Shown piece after piece: positions 6,412-14,699 of a DNA stretch of 38,385 bases. The notes beneath the pieces are model-generated. The model was not told the DNA's origin, did not search any database, and saw only the letters and a program-made list of their open reading frames with translations. This stretch comes from RGIG3102 sp964649845 (GTDB taxonomy: Bacteria; Bacillota; Clostridia; Oscillospirales; Ruminococcaceae): assembly GCA_964649845.1 (NCBI GenBank), contig CAZYSS010000007.1:1-38385 (forward strand). Direction: 5' to 3'. Position numbers and translations under genes: made by a program. Position 1 is the stretch's first letter. Every line of letters begins with the position of its first letter.

Positions 6412-7644
6412 TTATTTAGCTTTTTTGCCGCCTGCTTTTTTAGCTGCGTGAAGAACGATAGCCAGAGCGATAACACCGTATACGATAAATACACGGAAGT
6501 ATTCGCCGATAAGAGCAGAACCGAAGATGTTCTGACCGGCAAGTGGTGATACGTTGAACAGCAGGTGGAACAGGAATGTACCCAGGATAGCCTGTGGAAC
6601 TGTAGCTTTTGTTACAGATGCACCACCGATAAGGAGAGCTGCACCTGCGAACATACCAACATTCTGGTGAGCTGTGTATGTAGACAGTGTACCAAGGTTC
6701 TGGAGGAACAGCAGCTGGCCCCAAGCAGATAAAACAACTGACATAATGTTGGCAATAATACGTACTTTGTTAACATTGATACCGCTAACTTCAGCAATTT
6801 CCATATTCTGACCAACAGCTCTCATATCCTGACCGAGCTTTGTTTTAAAGAACATTGTGATAAATGCACACAGCAGAGCAATAAGACCGTATGTAACAAC
6901 AGGAATTTTAACAACACGTTTAAACATTACCAGTGATGACACTGTATTGCCTGCTACGCCCAGAGCCACAAGAACTACGCCCAGAACAATTTTGCCAATA
7001 TCAGCTTTTTTGTTTTTAACTGTGTTTACAGCTGCCATAACGATAACCACAGCAGCCATCATAAATACAAATGTAAACAGGTCTACTTTCAGGATGTTGT
7101 CAACAGCACCTTTAACCTGTGTAAGGTCGATAGAGCTTCTTGCACCAACACCATTTGGCAGAATGATTTCGTATACATCAACAGGGATAACGCCACCGAT
7201 AATAAACAGGAACAGCAGCATATACAGACCATGTGCAAAGTAACCTACGAACATGGATGTCAGCATTTCCTGACCTTTTGTTTTGTTGTTCAGTGCACCT
7301 GAAAGGTAACCAAACAGAATAGCAAAAGGAACACATACTACTGCTGCAAATGCAATGGCTGCAATGCCTTCCATTTCAAGTGCGAGAGCCCAGTAAAGAC
7401 CAATCTGTGCAGCCATTGCACCAACAACAATACCAAAGTTAAGACCCATACCTGCAAGAACAGGAATAAGCAGGGAGATAACAAAGAATGCGTTACGTGC
7501 AAAACGTGCAACAACGTCATTCATAATGATTGCAGGCTGTGTACCTGAATAGTACACGAAAATTGCTGAAATAGTAAGAAATACTACAGGAACAGCATTT
7601 TCACTGAGGAATTCTTTAATGTTGAAGTTTTTATTTTTAAACAT
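6412..7644 (-). CDS. ABC transporter permease, BMP/nucleoside class (YufQ/NupQ-like)
   Basis: A 410-residue permease of the BPD_transp_2 fold (branched-chain, ribose and nucleoside importers), with about ten hydrophobic helices and the EAA-like cytoplasmic motif region around MRAVGQNMEIAEVSGINVNKVR that contacts the ATPase. GGASVTKATVPQAILG near the C-terminus is characteristic. It forms the heterodimeric membrane channel with the permease encoded just upstream; the upstream stop and this start abut (shared base 7644). It is the last gene of the operon, before the terminator at 6368-6396. B. subtilis NupQ is the best-known relative and transports nucleosides, but the substrate here is not established. 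Confidence 0.9.
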   Translation of the reverse strand: MFKNKNFNIKEFLSENAVPVVFLTISAIFVYYSGTQPAIIMNDVVARFARNAFFVISLLIPVLAGMGLNFGIVVGAMAAQIGLYWALALEMEGIAAIAFAAVVCVPFAILFGYLSGALNNKTKGQEMLTSMFVGYFAHGLYMLLFLFIIGGVIPVDVYEIILPNGVGARSSIDLTQVKGAVDNILKVDLFTFVFMMAAVVIVMAAVNTVKNKKADIGKIVLGVVLVALGVAGNTVSSLVMFKRVVKIPVVTYGLIALLCAFITMFFKTKLGQDMRAVGQNMEIAEVSGINVNKVRIIANIMSVVLSAWGQLLFLQNLGTLSTYTAHQNVGMFAGAALLIGGASVTKATVPQAILGTFLFHLLFNVSPLAGQNIFGSALIGEYFRVFIVYGVIALAIVLHAAKKAGGKKAK

Positions 7645-8684
7645 TATTTATTACCTCCTGCCTGTGCAAGTGCATAGAGGATAATACCGTTAGAAACGAT
7701 AATACGAACTACGTCACCGAGACCGCCTTCCGGTGCAAGCATAGAAACAACCGGAACAGAAACTGCAATGATTGTCTGGTACAGCAGTGTACCGAGAACA
7801 ACATGGCTGATTTTAATCTTTTTAGTGGAAGCACCACCGATAAGAACAGCAGCAACAGGATACATAGACATATTCATTGGAGCTGTGTACAACTGATAGA
7901 AGCCGAATGCCTGAGCATAGATGATGATACCCAGAGCACCAAGAACTGTAGAAATAACTGTACCGATAATGCGCTGTTTGTTTACGTTAACACCAACTGC
8001 GGAAGCGTAGATTGGGTTAGCACCTGCAGCACGCATAGCAATACCCATTTTTGAACGTGTAAACAGGTACATAAGGAAGCATGCAACAGCAATGATAATC
8101 AGCATACCAATCTGGATTGTAACGCCGCCAACATTGATGCTCCACAGATTTGAAAGGATAGCATCATAGTAGCCATCAAGTGTGATTGTTGTACGCAGAC
8201 CTTCACCACCAATAGCCCAAATCATAGATGGGTTTTTGAATGGCAGAACCATCCAGCCGATACACATAATGTATACAGCTGCATAACCAACGTATGTAGC
8301 AACAACCATTTCACTGCCTTTAACTCTGTTCAGCAGCAAACCGTAGCCGTAACCAACGATTACCCCGAAAGGTACAGCAAGTGCCATGGCACACAGGATA
8401 CCTGTGAAACCTGTAAGCTGGAGTTCAAGGCTGATAAGACCGGCAAGAACACCTGCCAGAATACCAAGTGTAATACCGAAGTTCAGCAGTGTACCGGAAA
8501 TGATTGATGGAACCATTGCCAGTGAGAAGAATGCGTACATGCCAAAACGGTTAAGAATATCAGAGAACAGGATTGTCATATCCTGACCCTGCAGAAATGC
8601 AATAACCAGAAGGAGAACAGCGAAGCAAGTTACGATAAAACGGCTAACACCATAATCCTGTATTTTCTTTTTAACTTCTGTCAT
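7644..8684 (-). CDS. ABC transporter permease, BMP/nucleoside class (YufP/NupP-like)
   Basis: A 346-residue permease, partner of the downstream one. It has about nine to ten hydrophobic helices and the motif MRAAGANPIYASAVGVNVNKQRIIG, the coupling-loop signature of this permease class, then GGASTKKIKISHVVLG near the end. The start is placed at ATG 8684 because GGAGGG lies eight bases upstream on this strand; an earlier in-frame start at 8717 would overlap the ATPase gene and lacks a binding site. The gap to the ATPase stop is four bases, so coupling is tight. Membrane-embedded; substrate undetermined. Confidence 0.9.
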   Translation of the reverse strand: MTEVKKKIQDYGVSRFIVTCFAVLLLVIAFLQGQDMTILFSDILNRFGMYAFFSLAMVPSIISGTLLNFGITLGILAGVLAGLISLELQLTGFTGILCAMALAVPFGVIVGYGYGLLLNRVKGSEMVVATYVGYAAVYIMCIGWMVLPFKNPSMIWAIGGEGLRTTITLDGYYDAILSNLWSINVGGVTIQIGMLIIIAVACFLMYLFTRSKMGIAMRAAGANPIYASAVGVNVNKQRIIGTVISTVLGALGIIIYAQAFGFYQLYTAPMNMSMYPVAAVLIGGASTKKIKISHVVLGTLLYQTIIAVSVPVVSMLAPEGGLGDVVRIIVSNGIILYALAQAGGNK

Positions 8685-8688
8685 AGTA

Positions 8689-10278
8689 TTAACCCTCCAT
8701 TCCTTCTTTAATACCACTCATCAGCAGACCGAATTTAGCATCTTCTTCAGACGCTGGAAGAACACCGATAACCTTACCTTCTGTAACGATTGCAATTCTG
8801 TCACATACGGATTTCAGTTCTGCAAGTTCAGAAGATGTGATGATAACTGTCATACCCTGTTCTTCGTTCAGTTTTACCAGAGTGTCAAGAACAAGACGTT
8901 TAGCACCGATGTCGATACCACGTGTAGGTTCAGAAACAAAAATGATTTTTGGATCACTTGTAAGAGCTTTTGCAATACATACTTTCTGCTGGTTACCACC
9001 GGAAAGACGTCTTACGTTCTGGTTTGGACCTGTACAACGGATGTCAAGTTCTTCAATATATTTGTTTGCGTTTTCTGTTACTGCAGCCTGATCCATCAGG
9101 GAAACAGGACCAAGTTTTTTCAGGAATTTACCCTGGTTCTGCAGAGCAGGAACAGCAATGTTGAAAGCAATGCTTTCGTCCAGCAGCAGACCAACGCCAC
9201 GTCTGTCTTCAGAAACGAAGGCAATCTGTGCATTGATAGCAGCTTTTGGATTGTTCAGAGCTACATCTTTACCTTCAAATGTAACAGAACCTGAAGCTGG
9301 ATAAAGACCCATAACGCCGTTGGCTATACCGATTTTACCCTGGCCAGCCAGACCGCCGATACCCAGAATTTCGCCTTTTTTAACTTCAAGGTTTACACCT
9401 TTTACCATTTCACCAGGCATCTGAACTTTCAGGTCTTTGATTTCCATAATTATTTCATCGCTTGCTTCGTGATGTTTTGTTCTTTCGATAACTTCAACTT
9501 CACGGCCAACCATCAGAGCGGAAATTTCTGTAACATTTGTTTCGTTTGTGTTGAGATATTTTACGAATGCGCCGTCACGGATGATTGTTACATGCTGGGA
9601 TGCAGCCATAACTTCATCAAGACGGTGTGTGATAAACAGGATTGCAATGCCCTGGTCAGCCAGTGCGCGCATTGCAGCCAGCAGTCTTTCAGCTTCACCT
9701 TCTGTAAGAACAGCAGTTGGTTCGTCAAATACCAGCAGTTTTACGCCGCGTTTGTCGATTTCACGTGCAATTTCAACAAACTGCATGTAACCAACAGGCA
9801 GACCTGCAACTTTATCTGCCGGAACCATATCCATACCCAGCTGGTCAAGAGCAGCCTGTGTATCTTTTCTGATTTCTTCGCGGTTCAGGTTTTTCATTGG
9901 GTCACCAAGGAATTTACCCAGAATGCTTTCTTTCAGAGGTTCACGGTTAAGTTTTACGTTTTCTTCGATGGAGAAACCAGGGATAAGCATGAATTCCTGA
10001 TGAACCATACCGATACCGTATTTCATAGCATCACGAGGAGTTTTGATTTCAATAGCCTCGCCATCCATAAGAATCTGGCCTTCGTAACCGCCTGTGCTGT
10101 GAATAACAGGCATACCAAAGAGAATGTTCATCAGTGTGGATTTACCGGCGCCGTTTTCACCACAGAGTGCGTGAATTTCGCCCGGCATAACTTTCAGGGA
10201 AACACCTTTAAGAACCTGGTTGCCAAAATAGTTCTTTTTAATGTCTACCATCTCAAGAACAGGTTTTAAGTTTTCCAA
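8689..10278 (-). CDS. ABC transporter ATPase with two nucleotide-binding domains (YufO/NupO-like)
   Basis: A 529-residue double ATPase of the sugar/nucleoside class. NBD1 has Walker A GENGAGKST, a degenerate signature region (LPVGYMQFVEIAREI instead of LSGGQ) and Walker B LLVFDEPTAVL. NBD2 has a relaxed Walker A (GGLAGQGKI), the canonical LSGGNQQKVCIAKAL and IIFVSEPTRGID. Such asymmetric sites are usual in this subfamily. The likely start is TTG 10278, which sits seven bases after GAGGTGA; the GTG at 10287 is part of that binding site. A 244-nt structured spacer separates it from the binding-protein gene upstream, and the permease follows after four bases. Confidence 0.92.
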   Translation of the reverse strand: MENLKPVLEMVDIKKNYFGNQVLKGVSLKVMPGEIHALCGENGAGKSTLMNILFGMPVIHSTGGYEGQILMDGEAIEIKTPRDAMKYGIGMVHQEFMLIPGFSIEENVKLNREPLKESILGKFLGDPMKNLNREEIRKDTQAALDQLGMDMVPADKVAGLPVGYMQFVEIAREIDKRGVKLLVFDEPTAVLTEGEAERLLAAMRALADQGIAILFITHRLDEVMAASQHVTIIRDGAFVKYLNTNETNVTEISALMVGREVEVIERTKHHEASDEIIMEIKDLKVQMPGEMVKGVNLEVKKGEILGIGGLAGQGKIGIANGVMGLYPASGSVTFEGKDVALNNPKAAINAQIAFVSEDRRGVGLLLDESIAFNIAVPALQNQGKFLKKLGPVSLMDQAAVTENANKYIEELDIRCTGPNQNVRRLSGGNQQKVCIAKALTSDPKIIFVSEPTRGIDIGAKRLVLDTLVKLNEEQGMTVIITSSELAELKSVCDRIAIVTEGKVIGVLPASEEDAKFGLLMSGIKEGMEG

Positions 10279-10522
10279 AAAAATCACCTCATATATTTTA
10301 GTGTTATGTTAAATTTCCCTATATGGGAAACAGAAAAATCAAATTAAAAAAGCTGTTTTTTAACAGCCTTGAAAAAATTTTAAATTTCAGGGATTGTTCA
10401 GGGATTGTAAAATAAAGATTTTTTATCTGATCAGGGTATTTATACAATAAGGGGAGAAGTAGCTTCTCCCCTGTACTGTATCTTTTATAAATCCCTGATT
10501 ATAAAGTCAGTTTTTTTACAGA
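10279..10522 (-). promoter_or_regulatory. Structured intercistronic RNA between binding-protein and ATPase genes
   Basis: Read on the minus strand: ATCAGGG (10499-10493), a strong stem AGGGGAGAAG/CTTCTCCCCT (10472-10450), CCCTGAT (10436-10430) able to close an outer stem, two tandem 11-bp repeats containing AATCCCTGA (10406-10387) that could pair with the same upstream ATCAGGG/TCAGGGATT, then GCTGTT/AACAGC with a following T-run (10370-10345), then TTTCCC/GGGAAA (10330-10314) and the ribosome binding site (10290-10284). Competing partners plus a terminator-like stem suggest attenuation or RNA processing that sets the ratio of binding protein to transporter. The structures are seen; the regulation is inferred. 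Confidence 0.6.
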
Positions 10523-11659
10523 TTAGAATGTGATGTATTCGCCGAGGAATACCAGAATGTTTGGATATTCGATGCCGTCGATAACCTGTACATTGTATGT
10601 TACGTTACCGCCTGCAGCTTCACCGATACATGCAGCGATAGCATCTGGGTCAAATCTTGCGTCTTCTGGGCAACCTGCATCGATCCAATCGAGGCCGTAT
10701 TCTGTCAGACCGCCGATGTAAGCCATGTTCATTGGACATGTCCATGTGGATGTTCTGCCTGTCATACCGAGTTCAGCAATAGCTTTTGTTACTTCGCTTA
10801 CGCAGTATTCTACGTCACCAGCTTTGTCTTCTGGGATTTCGATACCAAGAACGTTAGGGAATGCATGGTATGGAGATGGGCAGCATGGCTGTGGGTAGAT
10901 AGCGCCAAGTTCAAGAACTTTTTTCAGCAATGGTTCCTGAAGAGCACAGTTTGTTGAGAAGAATGCTGTGTCTTTGCCGTATTTTTCTACCATTTTTGGC
11001 ACGTCTTCAAGCATGAACTGCTGTGCGCCAGCAACGCCTACGTCAGACAGTGGGTCTGGAGCGTCAGCCATTACAAATTCAATACCGAGTTTTTCACATT
11101 CAGATTTGAAGTTTGCAACACGTTCCTGTGTAGCTGTACCAGCAAGGTGACGAGCAAATGAGTAATGAACAAGTGTTTTAGCACCCATTTTAGCTGCCTG
11201 CTGTGGGATTGTCAGACCTGTTCTGATACCGTCTGTACCAACGATAACGTCAGCAACTGGTGAGATGATGTTAGCTTCTTCGTGAGCAACGCCCAGGAGA
11301 ACAAGCAGATCTGGGTTGATTTCTTTAGCAGCGTCGATAGCAGCGCGAGCGCCGGAAACAGCCTGCTGGAATACCAGAACTTTTACATCTGGGTCAGAAA
11401 CGAGAGAAACAACGTTGGAAATAACTGTTTCTGTTTCTTTGTCAAAGTTATCAGGATATGTAGCTGTGATAACTCTGTCTGGGTATTTTGCTTTCATTTT
11501 TTCTGCAGCCTGGAAGTCTTCTTCACCCTGTGTAACTGTACCAGTGATGATAGCTACTTTACCAAGAGATTCTGTAGAACCGCCTTCTTCACCGCCGCCA
11601 CATGCAACGAGAGAGAATGCCATTACTGCTGCGAGAGCCAAAGCAATGAGTTTTTTCAT
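10523..11659 (-). CDS. DUF3798 lipoprotein, putative solute-binding protein of the ABC importer
   Basis: A 378-residue exported lipoprotein. Residues 1-20 are a signal peptide with lipobox LVAC and a flexible Gly/Glu/Ser linker. The mature part looks like a two-lobed periplasmic-binding fold: KVAIITGTVTQGEEDF, VLVFQQAVSGARAAIDAAKEINPD, GVAGAQQFMLEDVPKMVEKYGKDTAFFSTNCALQ and an unusual QPCCPSPYHAFPN segment. I recognise these as DUF3798, a clostridial/fusobacterial family without assigned ligand. Because it is first in an operon with a BMP-class ATPase and two permeases, it most likely delivers the substrate. The start has AGGAGG upstream and a near-consensus promoter at 11750-11778. It is not the classical Bmp (PF02608) family, despite the BMP-type transporter. 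Confidence 0.85.
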   Translation of the reverse strand: MKKLIALALAAVMAFSLVACGGGEEGGSTESLGKVAIITGTVTQGEEDFQAAEKMKAKYPDRVITATYPDNFDKETETVISNVVSLVSDPDVKVLVFQQAVSGARAAIDAAKEINPDLLVLLGVAHEEANIISPVADVIVGTDGIRTGLTIPQQAAKMGAKTLVHYSFARHLAGTATQERVANFKSECEKLGIEFVMADAPDPLSDVGVAGAQQFMLEDVPKMVEKYGKDTAFFSTNCALQEPLLKKVLELGAIYPQPCCPSPYHAFPNVLGIEIPEDKAGDVEYCVSEVTKAIAELGMTGRTSTWTCPMNMAYIGGLTEYGLDWIDAGCPEDARFDPDAIAACIGEAAGGNVTYNVQVIDGIEYPNILVFLGEYITF

Positions 11660-11710
11660 ATGAGTTTCCTCCTAATAAAATATAAATCAAACGAATAGTT
11701 ATATTTAAGT

Positions 11711-11778
11711 TGATATACATCAAATATACTGTTTGTTTGCTATGGTGGTATTATAATGCATATTTATCACATAGTCAA
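11711..11778 (-). promoter_or_regulatory. Promoter of the ABC importer operon with operator-like palindrome
   Basis: On the minus strand TTGACT (11778-11773) and TATAAT (11755-11750) are 17 bp apart, giving a leader of about 80 nt. Downstream of it, TTGAT-GTAT-ATCAA (11724-11711 region) is a short perfect palindrome that might bind a regulator. Confidence 0.75.
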
Positions 11779-11779
11779 C

Positions 11780-12320
11780 AATTTATGAACAATAAATGAA
11801 TTATTTGTGAAAAGCGTTAAAATATGCACATTTTTGAACAATTCATTTGTAACTTCTCACAAATAAAAGTTACAAAATTATGTCAATTTAGCTTTTCATA
11901 AAACACAACTGCTCTCCCCAGGAATACAAAATCACTATTTTTTTTAATTTTTAATCAAAAACAGGCCTTTTACTTTCGAAAATATACATTGATATTTTTT
12001 TGTCTATTTTTTGATAAAGAAATGACTATTTTGCATTTTCAGCGTCAAAAGTATAATAAAATGAAACATTTGTACATAAAACAGCGCATTAAAATACATA
12101 TTATGCATAGTTTATGCATATAATTACATTATTGTGCAATTTAACATAAATACAAGCATCAATTATGGCTTACTTTAACAAAGCAAAGCATTATCAGGCT
12201 ATATATAAAAGAATCTGATATATTCTATTGCCTGCTTTTTACGCGGTTACAATATATATGTATATTATATAAATATATTATATTATCTTTTATATAATGA
12301 TTTTTCGGAACATAAAAAGA
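11780..12320. other. AT-rich gene-free spacer
   Basis: No credible gene. It contains an inverted repeat TTTGTAACTT (11846-11855)/AAGTTACAAA (11867-11876) and two direct TTATGCATA copies (12101-12109, 12112-12120) at an 11-bp period, each holding the palindrome TATGCATA. A further ATGCAT lies in the spacer of the ABC promoter. These may be protein-binding sites; otherwise I see nothing in this stretch. Confidence 0.4.
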
Positions 12321-12344
12321 AAAGCAGGGCAAAAGCCCTGCTTT
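12321..12344 (-). terminator. Terminator of the PLP enzyme gene
   Basis: AAAGCAGGGC (12321-12330) pairs with GCCCTGCTTT (12335-12344) around AAAA; on the minus strand a T-rich tail (TTCTTTTT) follows. Confidence 0.88.
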
Positions 12345-12363
12345 GTGTTCATTATATGTTGTA

Positions 12364-13407
12364 TTAAAGCTGTGTAGTTTTGCAGTTTGCTCTCAACTGG
12401 TCCTGCATATCGTCCAGATGTTCTTTTGTCCACAGTGCCATTGCGCCACCTGTGTGGAGGAAGAGAGCTGTTTCGCCTTCTTTTATAAGTTCGCCTTCTT
12501 TAACAAGGTCCATAAAAGCACGGAAGGTCTTGCCTGTATATGTAGGGTCAAGGAAAATACCTTCGTTCATTGCCAGAGTGATGATTGCTTCTCTTGTGAT
12601 AGGGTCTGGCTTGTTGTACTGTTCGCCTGAATATGGTGCATCATCCGGACCATATGCAATTTTAACATCTTCCGGTGTGATTGTGATACCCATATCGTAT
12701 GTAGCGCTTACTTTGTTTACAAATTCTGCCACCTGTTTTTCCTTGTCACCTTTTGGTGCTGGTGATACCGGCACTGCAATAACATCAAATGGGGCATTGA
12801 AGTATTTTGCACCCAGAATCATACCGCCAAATGTACCCATAGAACCTACTGTGCATACCAGGTGGTCAATTCTGATATTCTGTTCTTTCATCTGGTCCAG
12901 GATTTCTTTTACAGACATAATGTAGCCTACTGCACCAACAGGATTGGAACCGCCGCCAGGGATAACATAAACCTTGTCGCCCTGTTCTTCGTATTTTTTA
13001 CATACATCTTCAATAACTTTTGGAGAATCTGCAGGGTTTTCCACAAAGTAAATATCTGCGCCCATCATTGCATCCAGGTTCAGGTTGCCGGAGAGATAGC
13101 CGTTATCTTTACCGGAGAGAACGAGAATTGGTTTCAGACCATATTTAACAGCTGCACCAACAGTGGTACGGCCATGGTTTGTCTGTGTGCCGCCAACAGT
13201 AAGAACCGCTGTGCAGCCCGTGTCAATTGCTTCCCGGATAAGATATTCCAGTTTTCTTGTTTTGTTGCCGCCAAAAGCAGGGCCTGTCACGTCATCACGT
13301 TTGATGTACACATCACCTTTGCCAAGCAGCTTTGTCATATTCTCCATTTTTTCCAGAGGAGTAGGATAATTGCCAAGTTTAACTTTTCTTAATGTTTCAA
13401 CACCCAT
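12364..13407 (-). CDS. D-cysteine desulfhydrase / ACC deaminase-family PLP enzyme
   Basis: A 347-residue fold-type II pyridoxal-phosphate enzyme. The cofactor motif GGNKTRKLEYL (residues 46-56) contains the Schiff-base lysine, VGGTQTNHGRT follows, and VIPGGGSNPVGAVGYIM gives the glycine-rich phosphate loop. The family includes D-cysteine desulfhydrase (D-cysteine to pyruvate, ammonia and sulfide) and ACC deaminase; the TNH after GGTQ favours the desulfhydrase side, but substrate cannot be fixed from sequence. ATG 13407 is chosen since AAAGGTGA lies five bases upstream; the 12-residue upstream extension lacks a binding site. Monocistronic with its own terminator; cytosolic. Confidence 0.88.
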   Translation of the reverse strand: MGVETLRKVKLGNYPTPLEKMENMTKLLGKGDVYIKRDDVTGPAFGGNKTRKLEYLIREAIDTGCTAVLTVGGTQTNHGRTTVGAAVKYGLKPILVLSGKDNGYLSGNLNLDAMMGADIYFVENPADSPKVIEDVCKKYEEQGDKVYVIPGGGSNPVGAVGYIMSVKEILDQMKEQNIRIDHLVCTVGSMGTFGGMILGAKYFNAPFDVIAVPVSPAPKGDKEKQVAEFVNKVSATYDMGITITPEDVKIAYGPDDAPYSGEQYNKPDPITREAIITLAMNEGIFLDPTYTGKTFRAFMDLVKEGELIKEGETALFLHTGGAMALWTKEHLDDMQDQLRANCKTTQL

Positions 13408-13591
13408 AGTCGTCACCTTTCTTGTTTTTATTGATTTTGCCAAATCTTTATATTTTCAGTATAGCATTTATGATAAGCATATTCTATTGAAAATATATAC
13501 AAAATTAACTGAATAATTTGTAAAACTATTGAATTTTCCTTTTTGTAAATATACAATTATTATGTATGATTTACTACAGGAGTATCTTACG

Positions 13592-14500
13592 ATGAACTAT
13601 ATATTTATATTTAATCCTGCGGCAGGGAAAAACAAGACAGCCTTGTCTATGATTCCTCATATCCAGAAAGCCTGTGGCAAAGCCGGGCTGAAATATCAGA
13701 TACATATTTCTGAAAGCGGTGAGGATGTTACTGCCTATGTAAAAATGATGTGTGCTGACAGCAGCAAAAAATATCGTTTTTATGCATTTGGCGGTGATGG
13801 CACACTGAATCAGGTGATAAACGGCTGTGCAGGCTGCGACAATGCAGAGGTTGGCATATTCCCTCTGGGCACAGGAAATGACTTTATCCGCAATTTTGAC
13901 GTGGATAAAAAAACTTTCTTTGACCTTGAAAAACAGCTGTTTTCGCCAAGTGTGAAAACAGATACAATTACATATAACGGCAAACACTGCATAAACATAT
14001 GCAATATGGGCTTTGATGCCAATACAGCAGTTGATATGCCTAAATTCAAAAAGATACCCCTTATCGGCAAAAGTATGGCATACAATATTTCAATCGCCTA
14101 CAATGTTTGCAAAAAGCTGGGCAGACCTATGGAAATATGGGTCGATGACAAATTGCTGTTTGCCGGCGAAACTCTGATGTGCGCTGTAAGCAATGGTATA
14201 GCCTGTGGCGGTGGCTTTATGGTAACACCGAGAGCCAGTACCCGTGACGGGCTGATAGATGTAAATATCACACTGCCGCCAAGCCGTGTAAAATTGCCGT
14301 TGTTTATAAAGAATTTCACATCAGGTACACAGTACGAAGACCCTGGTATGAAAAAATACATCAGATATGCCCAGTGCAAAAAGGTAAAAGTAAAGGCACC
14401 AAAAAAATTCGCACTGGTAAATGACGGAGAATCTGAATATCTGAAAGAGGTAGTATTTGAAATTGTACCGGGCAGCATAAACTTTATTGTGCCACAGTAA
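13592..14500 (+). CDS. Diacylglycerol kinase-family lipid kinase (DagK/YegS-like)
   Basis: A 302-residue soluble lipid kinase. The N-terminal catalytic domain has FNPAAGKNKT (nucleotide-contact), the FGGDGTLNQVINGC signature and GIFPLGTGNDFIRNF, all typical of DAGK_cat. The C-terminal beta-sandwich includes CNMGFDANTAV and NGIACGGGFMVTPRASTRDGLIDV. It probably phosphorylates diacylglycerol or a related lipid at the membrane surface for phospholipid recycling. CAGGAG precedes ATG 13592 by nine bases; an earlier in-frame ATG at 13529 lacks a binding site. It stands alone and divergent from the PLP enzyme gene, ending at a terminator shared with a small minus-strand ORF. Confidence 0.9.
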   Translation: MNYIFIFNPAAGKNKTALSMIPHIQKACGKAGLKYQIHISESGEDVTAYVKMMCADSSKKYRFYAFGGDGTLNQVINGCAGCDNAEVGIFPLGTGNDFIRNFDVDKKTFFDLEKQLFSPSVKTDTITYNGKHCINICNMGFDANTAVDMPKFKKIPLIGKSMAYNISIAYNVCKKLGRPMEIWVDDKLLFAGETLMCAVSNGIACGGGFMVTPRASTRDGLIDVNITLPPSRVKLPLFIKNFTSGTQYEDPGMKKYIRYAQCKKVKVKAPKKFALVNDGESEYLKEVVFEIVPGSINFIVPQ

Positions 14501-14552
14501 CAAAATTTTATAATATTTTTATAATATTTTTTATAATATAATGTATAATAAT

Positions 14553-14588
14553 AAAAAGACAGCTTCGTCAGAAACTGTCTTTTTTGTT
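14553..14588. terminator. Bidirectional terminator, overlaps the small ORF's stop
   Basis: AAAAAGACAG (14553-14562) pairs with CTGTCTTTTT (14575-14584) around a 12-nt loop; T-runs occur on both strands. The loop and one arm contain the last codons and stop of the minus-strand 38-aa ORF. Confidence 0.85.
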
Positions 14589-14684
14589 TATAGCCGTTAC
14601 AGCTCTTAAATCATCTCTTGTATTGGCATATTTTTCCACATCATAAGTAGTGACAACTTCTTTTCTGTTGAATATTGTAATCAT
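14568..14684 (-). CDS. Small 38-residue ORF with strong ribosome binding site
   Basis: Reading the minus strand from ATG 14684 gives a 38-residue protein that begins MITIFNRKEVVTTYDVEKYA and ends KKDSF before TGA (14570-14568). A perfect AGGAGG lies seven bases upstream of the ATG, better than for most genes here, which argues that it is translated. It is soluble, charged and has no signal or membrane segment. The first half resembles the N-terminus of small clostridial proteins with a DUF2007-like start (from memory, unverified), so it may be a truncated relative. The final five codons are encoded within the terminator hairpin. Function unknown. Confidence 0.6.
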   Translation of the reverse strand: MITIFNRKEVVTTYDVEKYANTRDDLRAVTAINKKDSF

Positions 14685-14699
14685 AGGAATTCCTCCTGC

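Noticed and set aside
6104..6542. Two short minus-strand frames across the palindrome cluster
   Set aside because: They read through inverted repeats and the operon terminator and then antisense-free spacer into the permease end; no motif or start signal.
9469..10269. 266-codon plus-strand frame
   Set aside because: Fully antisense to the double ATPase; cysteine/phenylalanine-rich composition is the expected shadow of a conserved coding strand.
11660..11750. Purine riboswitch in the ABC operon leader
   Set aside because: Looked for because the transporter is nucleoside-like, but the leader is only about 80 nt and shows none of the conserved purine-aptamer core bases.
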